NCBI GenBank assembly: GCA_934526015.1 | Contig: CAKSZY010000001.1 | Location: 1 to 64,000, forward strand | Length of the DNA: 64,000 nt | Direction: 5' to 3' | Source: an uncultured Dokdonella sp. | GTDB lineage: Bacteria > Pseudomonadota > Gammaproteobacteria > Xanthomonadales > Rhodanobacteraceae | Part shown: positions 32,405-41,779 of the stretch, piece by piece | Layout of the letters: every line of letters starts with the position of its first letter | How positions within the stretch are numbered: position 1 is the first letter of the stretch | Notes under the pieces: generated by a model | The model's database searches: none | What the model saw: only the letters and a program-made list of their open reading frames with translations | Told to the model about the DNA's origin: nothing | Translations under genes and position numbers: made by a program

Positions 32405-33970
32405 ATGAACCGTGCCTCGACATCTTCCGTGACCGATGACGCCGGCGCCGGCATGGCCGGCGAGGGCATCGCCTTCCTCGAAGCCGTGGCCGCCGATCGC
32501 GCGCTGGCCGATCGCCTGCCGGACGACCTGCGCGAACGCCTGTTCCGCGCGGTGGCGGCGATCTACGAACCCGATCCGAAGCTGCGTCGCCAGCGCCTCA
32601 AGGCCGCCGAACGCCGGCGCGCGGCCGAACGCGTGGCGAAAGAGGAGTCCGTGCTGCATGCGACCGGCATCCGCGAACTGCGCCGCAAGCCGGTGTTCAC
32701 CACGCCGAACGTGTTCCCGCCGGAAGGCTTCGTGCCCGAGGACGGCGAGGACGGCGAGCCCGAACGCCGCGAGACGATCGAGCCGCAGCATTGCTATGTC
32801 TGCAAGCGCAAGTATTCGCTGATCCATCACTTCTACGATCAGCTCTGCCCCGAATGCGCGGTGTTCAACTACGCCAAGCGCAGCGAGACCGCCGACCTGC
32901 GCGGGCGCGTCGCCCTGCTCACCGGCGGGCGCGTGAAGATCGGCTACCAGGCCGGCATCAAGCTGCTGCGCGCCGGTGCGCGTCTGATCGTCACCACGCG
33001 CTTCCCGCGCGACTCGGCCTTGCGCTACGCGGCCGAGCCCGACTTCACCGACTGGGCCGACCGCCTCGAGATCTTCGGCCTCGACCTGCGCCACACGCCG
33101 AGCGTCGAGGCGTTCTGCCGCGAACTGCTGGCGACGCGCGACCGCCTCGATTTCATCGTCAACAATGCCTGCCAGACCGTGCGCCGCCCGCCGGACTTCT
33201 ACGCGCACATGATGGAACTCGAGAACGCCGCCGAGGCCGACCTGCCTGCGCACGTGCGTGCGCTGCTCGGCCGCTACGAGGGCCTGCGCCGCTACGACAT
33301 GCTGCCGGAAGGCAGCGCATCGAACGCGCTCGCGGGTGACGATCCGGCTTCGGACCTGGCGGGCCTTGCGCGTTCCGCGCAGCTCTCGCAGATGCCGCTG
33401 CTGGCCGGCGAGCGCGAAGCGCAGCCGCAGCTGTTCCCGCAGGGCCGGCTCGACCAGGACCTGCAGCAGGTCGACCTGCGCGAGAAGAACTCGTGGCGCA
33501 TGCTGATGGCCGAAGTGCCGGCGGTCGAACTGCTCGAAGTGCAGCTGGTCAACGCGGTGGCGCCGTTCATCCTCAATGCGCGCCTGAAGCCGCTGATGCT
33601 GCGCACGCCGGAGCGCGACAAGCACATCGTCAACGTGTCGGCGGTCGAGGGGCAGTTCTACCGCAACTTCAAGACCTCGCGGCATCCGCACACCAACATG
33701 GCCAAGGCCGCGCTCAACATGATGACGCGCACCGCGGCGACCGATTACCACAACGACGGCATCCACATGAATGCGGTCGACACCGGCTGGGTCACCGACG
33801 AGGATCCCGCCCACATCGCCGCACGCAAGGTCGTCGAGGAACGCTTCCATCCGCCGCTCGACATCGTCGACGGCGCCGCCCGCATCGTCGACCCGATCAT
33901 CGACGGCATCAACACCGGCAACCACGTCTGGGGCAGGTTCCTCAAGGACTACAAGCCGACCGACTGGTAG
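32405..33970 (+). CDS. SDR-fold oxidoreductase-like protein with N-terminal zinc ribbon and altered active site
   Basis: The 521-residue protein has a helical charged N-terminus (20-85) and a CxxC-x14-CxxC zinc ribbon (C130, C133, C148, C151). A Rossmann SDR domain follows (TGGRVKIGYQ at 173-182, NNACQ at 253-257, Ser 412 in VNVSAVEG). An insertion of about 100 residues (270-370) precedes the catalytic helix. There the usual YxxxK reads TNMAK: the Lys (K434) remains but the Tyr position is Thr (T430), with the nearest Tyr at 419. It may use another acid or have lost redox activity. The substrate is unknown. Confidence 0.82.
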   Translation: MNRASTSSVTDDAGAGMAGEGIAFLEAVAADRALADRLPDDLRERLFRAVAAIYEPDPKLRRQRLKAAERRRAAERVAKEESVLHATGIRELRRKPVFTTPNVFPPEGFVPEDGEDGEPERRETIEPQHCYVCKRKYSLIHHFYDQLCPECAVFNYAKRSETADLRGRVALLTGGRVKIGYQAGIKLLRAGARLIVTTRFPRDSALRYAAEPDFTDWADRLEIFGLDLRHTPSVEAFCRELLATRDRLDFIVNNACQTVRRPPDFYAHMMELENAAEADLPAHVRALLGRYEGLRRYDMLPEGSASNALAGDDPASDLAGLARSAQLSQMPLLAGEREAQPQLFPQGRLDQDLQQVDLREKNSWRMLMAEVPAVELLEVQLVNAVAPFILNARLKPLMLRTPERDKHIVNVSAVEGQFYRNFKTSRHPHTNMAKAALNMMTRTAATDYHNDGIHMNAVDTGWVTDEDPAHIAARKVVEERFHPPLDIVDGAARIVDPIIDGINTGNHVWGRFLKDYKPTDW

Positions 33971-34053
33971 TCGGTCCTTTGCCGGTTCCGTCCGGCGTGG
34001 GGACAACGCCATGGCCGACTGCCTGCCTGGCTGCGTGCCGCCGGAGGATGCGC

Positions 34054-34326
34054 TCAATCGACCGTGAAGGAGACGAGTCCGACCGGGACGCTCCCCGCGG
34101 GGCCGAAACGCACATCGTCGATTCGTGCGGTGGTGGTGTTGGAGAGTCCTGCGGACGCGGTTATCCGCAGCTGTGCGTTCGTCGTCCCGGTCGGCGCCGT
34201 CATCCGCGTGCCGAACCGCTTCCAGGCGTTCGTGTACTCCATCGTTTCGATCGGGTAACCCATCGAGTCCAGCGGCAGACCCTCGCAGCCCGGTGCGGTG
34301 AACCACCCGACGGCGAAGCCGCAGCG
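34054..34326 (-). pseudogene. C-terminal remnant of a secreted protein
   Basis: About 90 codons encode CGFAVGWFTAPGCEGLPLD, TNAWKRFGTRMTAPTGT, AQLRITASAGLSNT and TARIDDVRFG, ending at a stop. This is the pattern of a C-terminal carbohydrate-binding-like or jelly-roll domain of an exported protein. No signal peptide or catalytic part precedes it, because the DUF188 gene ends immediately upstream at 34334. The in-frame ATG at 34434 lies inside that gene and is unlikely to be used. It is best read as the surviving tail of a truncated gene; parent unknown. Confidence 0.55.
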
Positions 34327-34333
34327 GTCCTGT

Positions 34334-34813
34334 TCAGCCGCGACGCTGCGCGAGCCAGCGGTCGAGGGCGTTGGCGAAGGCCTGGCGGTCGCGTGCGTGC
34401 AGGGTCGGTGGTCCGCCGGTGGCGACGCCGGCACCGCGCAATTCGTCCATGAAGTTCCGCATCGACAGGCGCTGGGCGATGGTGTCGGTCGTGTAGAGCT
34501 CGCCGCGCGGATTGAGCGCGAGCGCGCCCTTGTCGAGCACGCGTGCGGCCAGCGGAATGTCGGCAGTGACGACGAGGTCGCCGGCGACGCAGCGCTGGAC
34601 GATCTCGCTGTCGGCCACGTCCAGGCCGGCGGTCACCTGCAGTAAGCGGATCCAGCGCGAGGCCGGCACGCGGATCCACTGGTTGGCGACGAGGATCACC
34701 TCCACCTGCGCGCGCCCGGCGGCCCGGAACAGGATGTCCTTGATGACGTTCGGACAGGCGTCGGCGTCGACGAAGATGCGCGGCCCGCTGGAGGTCGCGT
34801 CGTCAGCCGACAT
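34334..34813 (-). CDS. YaiI/YqxD family protein (DUF188, PIN-like fold)
   Basis: This 159-residue protein has the DUF188 signatures [20 protein letters not shown] near the N-terminus, [49 protein letters not shown] and the C-terminal [14 protein letters not shown]. The conserved acidic residues resemble PIN/NYN nucleases, but no activity is established. Its start overlaps the end of the upstream transporter gene by 11 bases, so the two are co-transcribed. Confidence 0.92.
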   Translation of the reverse strand: MSADDATSSGPRIFVDADACPNVIKDILFRAAGRAQVEVILVANQWIRVPASRWIRLLQVTAGLDVADSEIVQRCVAGDLVVTADIPLAARVLDKGALALNPRGELYTTDTIAQRLSMRNFMDELRGAGVATGGPPTLHARDRQAFANALDRWLAQRRG

Positions 34814-35747
34814 GCTTGGCCTCCGAGGTCGCCAGCGTCTCGTCGACCTCGATGTGGCGGCGTGGCTTGAGCAACGGATGCACGAACACGGCGCCGAGGA
34901 TGATCGCCACGCCGGCGTAGAACAGCGGAGTCAGCTCGCGCTGTTCGCCGAGCAGGAGGATGGCCAGCACGATCGCGTAGACCGGTTCGAGATTGACCGC
35001 CAGCTGTGCCGAGAACGCACTCATGTGACGCAGGGCGACCAGGGAGAGGGCGAACGGCAGCAGGGTGCAACCCAGGGCCAGAGCGAGCAGCCAGGCGATG
35101 TCGCGCGATGAGGGAATCTCGAACAGCGCGCCGGCGAACTGCGGGAACAGCCACGGCATCAGCGGTGCGAGCAGGGTCAGGGCCAGGGTGCCGGCACCGA
35201 GTTCGATCGCGGTGACGGTCAGCGCGTCGCCGTGCTCGACGAGGCGCTTGTTGAGCGAGCCGAAGACCGCCACGAACAAGGCCGACAGCGCGCCGACCGC
35301 GATGCCGAGGCGCATGTCGCCCGGCACGCCGCCGACCACGAGGGCGACGCCCGGCAGCACGGCGATGCCGAGCAGCAGTTCGCTGCGCGCGAAACGGCTG
35401 CCGGCGAGCCAGGGTTCGAGGAGGGCGGTGAACACCGTCGCCAGGGCGATGCAGGTCGCCGCAACCGAGGCATTGGCGAGCTTGATCGAGCCGTAGAAGG
35501 TCAGCCAGTGCAGGGCGACCAGCACGCCGATGCCGGCGTAGGCCAGCACCAGCCTTGGCGGCATCGCGCGCAGCGTGCGCCAGACCCGCGGCAGCAGGGC
35601 GAGCGCGACGACGACGATCAGCATGCGCCACCAGACCAGTGGCAGGGCGGGCAGGCTGATGAGCTTGCCGAGGATGGCGGTGAAGCCCCACAGCAGCACG
35701 CAGAAGTGGATCTGCCACCGGGCACGGGCATGGTTCGACAGCGGCAT
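34803..35747 (-). CDS. EamA/DMT family transporter
   Basis: The roughly 314-residue protein has ten hydrophobic helices in two EamA repeats ([23 protein letters not shown] in the first; [20 protein letters not shown] in the second). These are drug/metabolite transporter family features, and such proteins export small metabolites or amino acids; the substrate cannot be told. ATG 35747 starts just before the first helix; the longer frame from 35846 adds a polar leader. It forms a two-gene operon with the DUF188 gene and is divergent from the class IV aminotransferase. Confidence 0.88.
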   Translation of the reverse strand: MPLSNHARARWQIHFCVLLWGFTAILGKLISLPALPLVWWRMLIVVVALALLPRVWRTLRAMPPRLVLAYAGIGVLVALHWLTFYGSIKLANASVAATCIALATVFTALLEPWLAGSRFARSELLLGIAVLPGVALVVGGVPGDMRLGIAVGALSALFVAVFGSLNKRLVEHGDALTVTAIELGAGTLALTLLAPLMPWLFPQFAGALFEIPSSRDIAWLLALALGCTLLPFALSLVALRHMSAFSAQLAVNLEPVYAIVLAILLLGEQRELTPLFYAGVAIILGAVFVHPLLKPRRHIEVDETLATSEAKHVG

Positions 35748-35871
35748 CGGGGTGCGGCTCGGGCGGGTGGTCGGTGCGGGGGCGCAAGCATGCCAGTCCG
35801 CCGGCGGATCGAGAATGGGCAAGCGCGCCGGCATGCGCGTTACCATCGAGGCTCCCGCTCATGGCCCGCGC

Positions 35872-36666
35872 ATGTCATCCCGCATCGAGATCAATGGCGA
35901 GGCCGCCGCTGCCGGGACGCTGGCGCACCTTGCCCTGCTCAACTTCGGTCATTTCACCAGCCTGCAGGTGCGTGCCGGGCGGGCGCAGGGCTTCGACCTG
36001 CACCTGCAGCGCCTCGATGTGGCGACGCGCCGGCTGTTCGGAACTCCGCTCGACACCGCGCGGGTCCGCGCCTGGGTGCGCAACGTCCTCGACGAGCGCC
36101 CCGTGAGCGTGCGCATCACGGTGTTCTCGCGGGCGTTCGACCGCATCCATTCCGAACGGCCGGTGGCGGTCGACGTGCTGGTCACCACCGGCCCCGGTCG
36201 CGATCCGCTGCGCACGCCGATGACGGTGGCCACCTGCGTGCACGAGCGTGTCCTGCCCGACATCAAGCACGTCGGCACTTTCGACCTGCATGCGCTGCGC
36301 CGCGAGGCACGCCTGGCCGGCAACGACGACGTGCTGTTCACCCGCGCCGACGCTTGCATCGCCGAAGGCTCGACATGGAATCTCGGCCTGCACGATGGCG
36401 AGCGCGTGGTCTGGCCGCAGGCACCTGCGCTCGACGGCGTCACCCGCCAGCTGCTCGATCGCGGACTGCGCGCGCACGGCATCGACAGCGTCCACCGTCC
36501 GGTCCGGATCGACGAACTGGGCCGCTTTCATGCCGCCTTCGCGACCAACACGACTTCGCCCGTGCGGCCGATTGCCGCAATCGGCCCGTATCGCTTTGCC
36601 GGAGGGAACGACATCCACGAAAGGCTCGAACGCTGCATCGACGTCGAGCCCTGGCTGCCGGTTTGA
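35872..36666 (+). CDS. Class IV aminotransferase (PLP-dependent, D-amino-acid/branched-chain/ADCL fold)
   Basis: The 264-residue protein has the fold-type IV layout: R-rich dimer region DLHLQRL, the likely PLP lysine K132 in LPDIKHVGTFD, and the cofactor motif IAEGSTWNLG. LDGVTRQLLDRGLRAHGI and TNTTSPVRPIAAIG are further landmarks. It could be an aminodeoxychorismate lyase, a D-amino-acid transaminase or a branched-chain type; the sequence does not decide this. The start is chosen at the ATG followed by SSRIEING. No folate or branched-chain genes adjoin it. Confidence 0.85.
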   Translation: MSSRIEINGEAAAAGTLAHLALLNFGHFTSLQVRAGRAQGFDLHLQRLDVATRRLFGTPLDTARVRAWVRNVLDERPVSVRITVFSRAFDRIHSERPVAVDVLVTTGPGRDPLRTPMTVATCVHERVLPDIKHVGTFDLHALRREARLAGNDDVLFTRADACIAEGSTWNLGLHDGERVVWPQAPALDGVTRQLLDRGLRAHGIDSVHRPVRIDELGRFHAAFATNTTSPVRPIAAIGPYRFAGGNDIHERLERCIDVEPWLPV

Positions 36667-36758
36667 GCCTCCGTCGCCTCGTCCGGCGCGGGATGCCCTT
36701 GCGAAACCGATCGCGGCGTCCTTAAGGTGCGCATCGATTCCGCCGCGTGCGCGTGCCC

Positions 36759-37652
36759 ATGATCGAATTCCTCAAGGCCGGTCTCCGGCTCGCCGTCGGC
36801 GCCGTGCTGATTCTCGCCAACACCGCGCTGCACGGCACGCCGCTGCTGCTGCTGGCGCTGGTCAAGGTGGTGCTGCCGGTGGCGCCGGTTCGACGCCTGC
36901 TGACCCGCGTGCTGACCCGGATCGCCGAGGGCTGGATCGGCGTCAACAGTTTCCTGCTGGTCGCGGTCGGCGGCACGCGCCTGCTCGTCGATGCGCCCGC
37001 CGGGCTTCGGCGCGACGGCTGGTATCTGGTCCTCTGCAACCACCAGAGCTGGGTCGACATCCCGGTGTTGCAGGCCGTGTTCAACCGCCGCATCCCGCTG
37101 CTGCGTTTCTTCCTCAAGCGCGAACTGATCTGGGTGCCGGTGCTCGGCCTCGCCTGGTGGGCACTGGATTTCCCGTTCATGAAGCGCTACTCGAAGGAAA
37201 CCCTCGCGCGCCATCCGCATCTGCGCGGCAAGGACATCGAGGCCACCCGGCGTGCCTGCACGAAATACCGCGAACTGCCGGTGGCGGTGATGAACTTCGT
37301 CGAGGGCACGCGCTTCACCGTCGACAAGCACGCGCGCCAGCCATCGCCGTATCGGCACCTGCTGACGCCGCGGGCCGGCGGCATCGCCTTCGTGCTCGGC
37401 GCGATGGGCGAACTGATCGAGGCGATCGTCGACGTGACGATCGTCTACCCGGCCGGCAGACCGAGCCTTGCCGACCTGTTCTGCGGTCGCGTGCGCGAAG
37501 TGCGCGTCGACGTGCGCAGCCTGCCGGTGCCGGCGACCGGTGATTACGAGAATGACAGCCGCGCGCGCGAGGACTTCCAGGCCTGGTTGAACGCACTGTG
37601 GCGGCACAAGGACGACACCTGCGTCCGACTCGGCGGGCACCGTCCCGACTGA
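36759..37652 (+). CDS. 1-acylglycerol-3-phosphate acyltransferase family protein (YihG-like)
   Basis: This membrane acyltransferase of about 297 residues has the PlsC blocks: NHQSWVD (NHx4D), FLKRELIWVPVLG, FVEGTRFT (EGTR) and a Pro-containing block IVDVTIVYPAG. An N-terminal hydrophobic segment (LRLAVGAVLILANTALHG) anchors it. Length and the PFMKRYSK segment resemble YihG/PA0005-like proteins that acylate lysophospholipids. GTG 36747 is a possible start four codons upstream. It is followed after 56 bases by a lipoprotein nuclease-fold gene. Confidence 0.9.
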   Translation: MIEFLKAGLRLAVGAVLILANTALHGTPLLLLALVKVVLPVAPVRRLLTRVLTRIAEGWIGVNSFLLVAVGGTRLLVDAPAGLRRDGWYLVLCNHQSWVDIPVLQAVFNRRIPLLRFFLKRELIWVPVLGLAWWALDFPFMKRYSKETLARHPHLRGKDIEATRRACTKYRELPVAVMNFVEGTRFTVDKHARQPSPYRHLLTPRAGGIAFVLGAMGELIEAIVDVTIVYPAGRPSLADLFCGRVREVRVDVRSLPVPATGDYENDSRAREDFQAWLNALWRHKDDTCVRLGGHRPD

Positions 37653-37708
37653 ACCGGTCGCGCGGCCCTCGGGTACCATGCGGGCCCCGCAACCGCCGGT
37701 ATTTGCCG

Positions 37709-38608
37709 ATGCGCTCCCGTTTTTTCGCAGCCTGCCTCGTTCTTTCAGGCGTTCTGATCGCCTGTACCGGTGCGCCGGTGCGGGACGCCGCGCGGCCGCT
37801 GAAGATCGCCGCCTGGAATCTCGAACACCTCGCCGAGCGCGACGGCAGCGGCTGCCGGCCGCGCACGCAGGACGACTACAGCGCCCTGCGCGCCGACGTG
37901 CAGCGCCTGGATGCCGACGTGATCGCCTTTGCCGAGGTGGAATCGGCGGCGGCGGCGGCCCGCGTGTTCCCGGCAAGCGAGTACACCATCCTGATGTCGG
38001 ATCGTCCCGACAGCGGGCGTGACTCGTTCTGCCGCCGCGATGCCGACTCGGGACCGAAAATCAACCGCCAGGATGTCGGTTTCGCCATCCGCCACGGCAT
38101 CGCCTTCCAGCGTCATGCCGATGTCGATGCCCTGGGTCTCGGCGATCCCGACCTGCGCTGGGGTGTCGACGTGACCCTCGAAGGCGCGCAACCGCTGCGC
38201 CTGTTGTCACTGCACCTGAAGAGCGGCTGCGCGACCGGGAGCGAACGCGAAGCCTGTCCGGTGCTGTTCGGGCAGGTGCCGGTGCTGCAAGGCTGGATTG
38301 CCGCGCGTCGCGCCGAGGGCGTCGACTTCGTCCTCCTCGGCGACTGGAACCGCCGCCTGGCGTTGCCGGACGATCCGGTCTGGCGCCAGCTCAATGAACC
38401 GGACGCCCGCCTCGTCGATGCCGCGGGCGGCCAGCCCGCGCGCTGTGTCGAACGCTATCCCGACTTCATCGACCACATCGTGCTCGATGAAGGCGCGGCC
38501 GCGCGGGTGGTCGCCGGTTCATTCGAACAGTTCGACTACGGCGTGCCGGAAGCCGAGCATCCGTCGGACCATTGCCCGATCGCGCTGCGCATCGACGGCC
38601 TGCGCTGA
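37709..38608 (+). CDS. Endonuclease/exonuclease/phosphatase-fold lipoprotein
   Basis: The 299-residue protein begins with a lipoprotein signal (LSGVLIAC-TG). It then shows the EEP-fold residues: KIAAWNLEHL (N), IAFAEVE (E), LLSLHLKSGC (H), LLGDWNRRL (D, N) and SDHCPIALRI (D, H). These bind Mg2+ and hydrolyse phosphodiesters in DNases and related phosphatases. An exported lipidated copy suggests an extracellular or periplasmic nuclease or phosphodiesterase. The two Cys pairs (SGCAT...EACP) may form disulfides. The substrate is undetermined. Confidence 0.88.
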   Translation: MRSRFFAACLVLSGVLIACTGAPVRDAARPLKIAAWNLEHLAERDGSGCRPRTQDDYSALRADVQRLDADVIAFAEVESAAAAARVFPASEYTILMSDRPDSGRDSFCRRDADSGPKINRQDVGFAIRHGIAFQRHADVDALGLGDPDLRWGVDVTLEGAQPLRLLSLHLKSGCATGSEREACPVLFGQVPVLQGWIAARRAEGVDFVLLGDWNRRLALPDDPVWRQLNEPDARLVDAAGGQPARCVERYPDFIDHIVLDEGAAARVVAGSFEQFDYGVPEAEHPSDHCPIALRIDGLR

Positions 38609-38692
38609 CAGGGCAGGGACGAGGCGGTTAAAATCGCGACCCCGCCGTCCGATCGGCGCGGCGCCCCGCATCCCGGAACCACAGGAACTCCC

Positions 38693-39409
38693 ATGGGCAG
38701 AGGCCCCAGCATCGAAGGCCGCAAGAACGCCGAGGACGCCCGGCGCGGCAAGATCTTCACCAAGCTGATCCGCGAGATCACCGTCGCCGCGCGCAATGGC
38801 GCCGATCCGGCCGGCAATGCGCGCCTGCGCATCGCCATCGACAAGGCGCTGTCGTCGAACATGTCCAAGGACACGATCGAGCGCGCCGTGCGCCGCGGCT
38901 CGGGCGCCGACGGCGCCGACGACATGCAGGAGCTGCGCTACGAGGGCTACGGCCCGTCCGGTGTCGCCCTGATCATCGATGCCATGACCGACAACCCGGT
39001 GCGCACCGTCGCCGACGTGCGTCACGCGCTCAACAAGCATGGCGGCAATCTCGGCACCAGTGGCTCGGTGGCCTTCCAGTTCGCGCGCGTCGGCGAGATC
39101 CTCGTCGAAACGGGCGCCGAGGGCAGCGAGGACCGTGTCCTCGAAGTCGCCCTCGATGCCGGTGCCGACGACGTCGCCGCCGACGGCGGTCACACCACGG
39201 TGATCTGTCCGCCCGAGGCGTTCGAGGCGGTGAAGAAGGCCCTGGCCGATGCCGGATTCGCCGCCGTCGAAGCCGGTGTCGTCATGCGCCCGGCCAACCG
39301 CGTCGCGGTTGACGGCGAGGTCGGGGAAACCCTGCGCGACCTGCTCGACTGGCTCGAGCAACTGGACGACGTGCAGGACGTCTACCACAACGCCGACCTG
39401 CCCGGCTGA
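38693..39409 (+). CDS. yebC: YebC/PmpR family regulatory protein
   Basis: This 238-residue protein has the YebC family features: GRKNAEDARRGKIFTKLIREI near the start, NARLRIAIDKALSSNMSKDTIERAVRRG, YEGYGPSGVALIIDAMTDN, NKHGGNLGTSGSV and the C-terminal DVQDVYHNADL. YebC proteins act as transcription regulators; recent work also ties them to translation of proline-rich stretches. In many genomes ruvC follows directly; here it does not. The ribosome site AGGAACTCCC precedes ATG 38693. Confidence 0.95.
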   Translation: MGRGPSIEGRKNAEDARRGKIFTKLIREITVAARNGADPAGNARLRIAIDKALSSNMSKDTIERAVRRGSGADGADDMQELRYEGYGPSGVALIIDAMTDNPVRTVADVRHALNKHGGNLGTSGSVAFQFARVGEILVETGAEGSEDRVLEVALDAGADDVAADGGHTTVICPPEAFEAVKKALADAGFAAVEAGVVMRPANRVAVDGEVGETLRDLLDWLEQLDDVQDVYHNADLPG

Positions 39410-39480
39410 GGCCGCCCCCTTCCGCTGCGCACGCATTCATCGCACCATGCGCCCAGTGCAGCGGAGTACAGGGGGCTTCC

Positions 39481-39954
39481 ATGGGCAACGACGGTTTGGG
39501 TGGCGTGCTGCGTGACCTGCGTGGTGCGATTGGCGGCTGGTTCGCCGGCGCTCCGTTCGATGACGACCAGCGCGTCGGCGTCGAGGTTTCGTTCGGTTTG
39601 ATCGGCTGGCTGGCCAAGGCCGACGGCTTCGTTACCAGCCATGAGGCCGAGTTCGCCAACCGCCTGATGGAAGACCTCGAATTGCCGGAAAAGGGCAAGG
39701 CAGCCGCCCATGCCGCCTTCCTGCGCGGCCAGAAGCGCGAGATCGACGTCGGCCTGGAGGTCGCACGCTTCCTCGTCGTGCATCCGAAGGGCAGTCCCGA
39801 GGTCGGACGCCTGTACGACACCCTGCTGCGCCTGGTGGCTGCCGATGGCCGGGTCTTCGCGCGCGAGCGCGCGGCGCTGGAACACCTGACCGATGCGTTC
39901 GGATTCCCGCGTGCGCTGATCGATGCGCGGCTCGAGGCGGTTCGCGCCGACTGA
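39481..39954 (+). CDS. TerB/DjlA N-terminal-like helical protein
   Basis: The 157-residue all-helical protein matches the TerB-like domain found at the N-terminus of DjlA: EVSFGLIGWLAKADGFVTSHE, LARFLVVHPKG-like helices and RLVAADGRVFARERAALEHLTDAFG. The acidic AKADG and AADGR stretches recall the TerB metal-binding loops. No J domain follows, so it is not a complete DjlA. No other ter genes are nearby. A role in stress or membrane association is possible but unproven. Confidence 0.75.
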   Translation: MGNDGLGGVLRDLRGAIGGWFAGAPFDDDQRVGVEVSFGLIGWLAKADGFVTSHEAEFANRLMEDLELPEKGKAAAHAAFLRGQKREIDVGLEVARFLVVHPKGSPEVGRLYDTLLRLVAADGRVFARERAALEHLTDAFGFPRALIDARLEAVRAD

Positions 39955-39991
39955 GTGCCGATCGCACCGGCTTCGAATGAGGATTTCCGCT

Positions 39992-40600
39992 TCAGCCCGC
40001 GCGGGACGGTGTCCTGCGCAGGCGGAACAGCATCAGCACGGCAAAAATCACCGCGTAGACGACCGGTTCGAGCGCGGCGATCGTCTCGCCCCATTTGACC
40101 TGCCAGAGGAAGTGCAGCACGGCGAGCACGCCGATCGCGTAGACGAGCCGGTGCAGGCGGGCCCAGCGCCGGCCGAGGCGGCGCATCATCGCCTTGGTCG
40201 AGGTGACCGCGAGCGGGATCATCAGCAGCCAGGCGAGGAAGCCGACCGTGATGAACGGCTTCTTCGCGATCTCGCCGAAGATCTGCGCCCAGAAGCCGCC
40301 GAGGTCGACGACGAGATAGATGACCAGGTGCAGGCTTGCGTAAAAGAACGCGAACAGGCCGAGCATGCGCCGGTAGCGCAGCAGCCAGGGCCAGCCGCTC
40401 AGCTGGCGCAGCGGGGTGATCGCCAGCGTGGCGAGCAGGAAGCGCAGCGCCCACAGGCCGGTTTCATGTTCCAGCGTGGCCACCGGGTCGGGACCGAGGC
40501 TGCCGTTGCGCGTGGCCAGCACGAGCAGGGCCAGCGGCAGCAGTGCGGCCGTGAACACGAACGGCTTGCTGGCGGCGACTCGGTCGAAGTGGTATGGCAT
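39992..40600 (-). CDS. msrQ: Heme-binding membrane subunit MsrQ of the periplasmic methionine sulfoxide reductase
   Basis: The 202-residue protein has five or six hydrophobic helices of the ferric reductase-like family (LRFLLATLAITPLRQLSG, FFYASLHLVIYLVVD, HRLVYAIGVLAVLHFLW). Conserved histidines in these helices bind b-type heme. It passes quinone-derived electrons to MsrP. The ATG overlaps the last base of the msrP stop codon (TGATG), so the pair is translationally coupled. The msrQ frame is open far upstream through msrP, but the family start is clear. Confidence 0.94.
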   Translation of the reverse strand: MPYHFDRVAASKPFVFTAALLPLALLVLATRNGSLGPDPVATLEHETGLWALRFLLATLAITPLRQLSGWPWLLRYRRMLGLFAFFYASLHLVIYLVVDLGGFWAQIFGEIAKKPFITVGFLAWLLMIPLAVTSTKAMMRRLGRRWARLHRLVYAIGVLAVLHFLWQVKWGETIAALEPVVYAVIFAVLMLFRLRRTPSRAG

Positions 40601-41589
40601 CAATGATTCCGGCGCAGATCCATGCCGGCGTACAGCGAAGCGACCTCGTCGGCATAGCCGTTGAACGGCAGGGTGCGGATGCGGTTGCCGAGCAGGTTGA
40701 AGCCTTCGCCGGCGATTCGCCGTTCGCTGGCCTGGCTCCAGCGCGGATGGCTGACCTCGGGATTCACGTTCGAATAGAAACCGTACTCGTGCGGCGCCGA
40801 GACGTTCCACGAGGTCGCTGGCTGCCGTTCGGTGAACTCGATGCGCACGATCGACTTGATGCTCTTGTAGCCGTACTTCCACGGCACCACGAGGCGCAGT
40901 GGCGCGCCGTTCTGCGCCGGCAGCACGCGGCCGTAGAGGCCGACGGCGAGGATCGACAGCGGATGCATGGCCTCGTCGATGCGCAGGCCCTCGCGGTACG
41001 GCCAGTCGAGCACGGGGTAGGAGAGCCCCGGCATCTCGCGCGGACGCTCGACCGTGGTGAAGGCGACGTATTTCGCCTGCGCGGTCGGCTCGAAGCGCTT
41101 CAGCACGTCGGCGAGCGGAATGCCGATCCAGGGAATCACCATCGACCAGGCTTCCACGCAGCGCAGGCGGTAGATGCGCTCCTCGAGCGCATGCGGCTTG
41201 AGCAGGTCCTCGAGGGCGAAGCGGCCGGTCCTCGCCGCGTGGCCGGCAATCTCCACGCTCCAGGGTTCCGCCTTGAAGCGACCGGAGTTGCGCGCCGGAT
41301 CGTCCTTGTCGGTGCCGAACTCGTAGTAGTTGTTGTAGCTCGTCGCGTCGATCTCGCGCGTCTGCGGATCGTTCGTCGCGTAGCGGCCGCGCACCGCCAC
41401 GTCGAGCGCGCGACGCGGCGCCGCCGGTGCGGCCGGTACCGGCGCCGCATCGGCCTCGCCCTCGCCGGTGCAGCCGGCCAGCGCGAACGGTGCGGCCAGC
41501 GCGGCACGAATGAAGTCGCGGCGGCGCAGCCAGACCGATTCGGGCGTGATCGTCGACGAGGGCAGGCGTGGCGGACGGTAGCGGGACAT
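40600..41589 (-). CDS. msrP: Periplasmic protein-methionine-sulfoxide reductase, Mo-cofactor subunit MsrP
   Basis: The 329-residue molybdopterin enzyme has a Tat signal peptide ([18 protein letters not shown]). The molybdenum-ligating Cys is in [15 protein letters not shown], and [19 protein letters not shown] and [12 protein letters not shown] are typical of MsrP. It repairs oxidised methionines in envelope proteins. GGAGGA lies about eight bases before ATG 41589. Downstream msrQ supplies electrons. The upstream frame contains REP-like hairpins and is not coding. Confidence 0.95.
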   Translation of the reverse strand: MSRYRPPRLPSSTITPESVWLRRRDFIRAALAAPFALAGCTGEGEADAAPVPAAPAAPRRALDVAVRGRYATNDPQTREIDATSYNNYYEFGTDKDDPARNSGRFKAEPWSVEIAGHAARTGRFALEDLLKPHALEERIYRLRCVEAWSMVIPWIGIPLADVLKRFEPTAQAKYVAFTTVERPREMPGLSYPVLDWPYREGLRIDEAMHPLSILAVGLYGRVLPAQNGAPLRLVVPWKYGYKSIKSIVRIEFTERQPATSWNVSAPHEYGFYSNVNPEVSHPRWSQASERRIAGEGFNLLGNRIRTLPFNGYADEVASLYAGMDLRRNH

Positions 41590-41685
41590 CGAATGGTTCC
41601 TCCGATGGCCAGTGAGGATGCCACGACGCGCAGGCGTCGTGCGGAAATAACGCCGACCGCTTCGCGCCCGGCGCATCCCCCTCAA

Positions 41686-41761
41686 TCCCCCTTCGCAAGG
41701 AAGGGGGAAAACAAGCGGCTTCATTCGTTGCCATGGCTCCCCCCTTCGCTTGCGAAGGGGG
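41686..41761. repeat. Two GC/CT-rich hairpins between the DUF559 frame and msrP
   Basis: Hairpin one (41686-41708) has arms TCCCCCTTC/GAAGGGGGA around GCAAG. Hairpin two (41740-41761) has arms CCCCCTTCGC/GCGAAGGGGG around TT. The arms share CCCCCTTCGC, so these are two copies of one repeat unit. Such units are commonly seen beside DUF559 genes in this order (recalled, not checked). They may terminate the DUF559 transcript, as no in-frame stop precedes them. Confidence 0.6.
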
Positions 41762-41779
41762 CAGGGGCGATGCGAGCCG

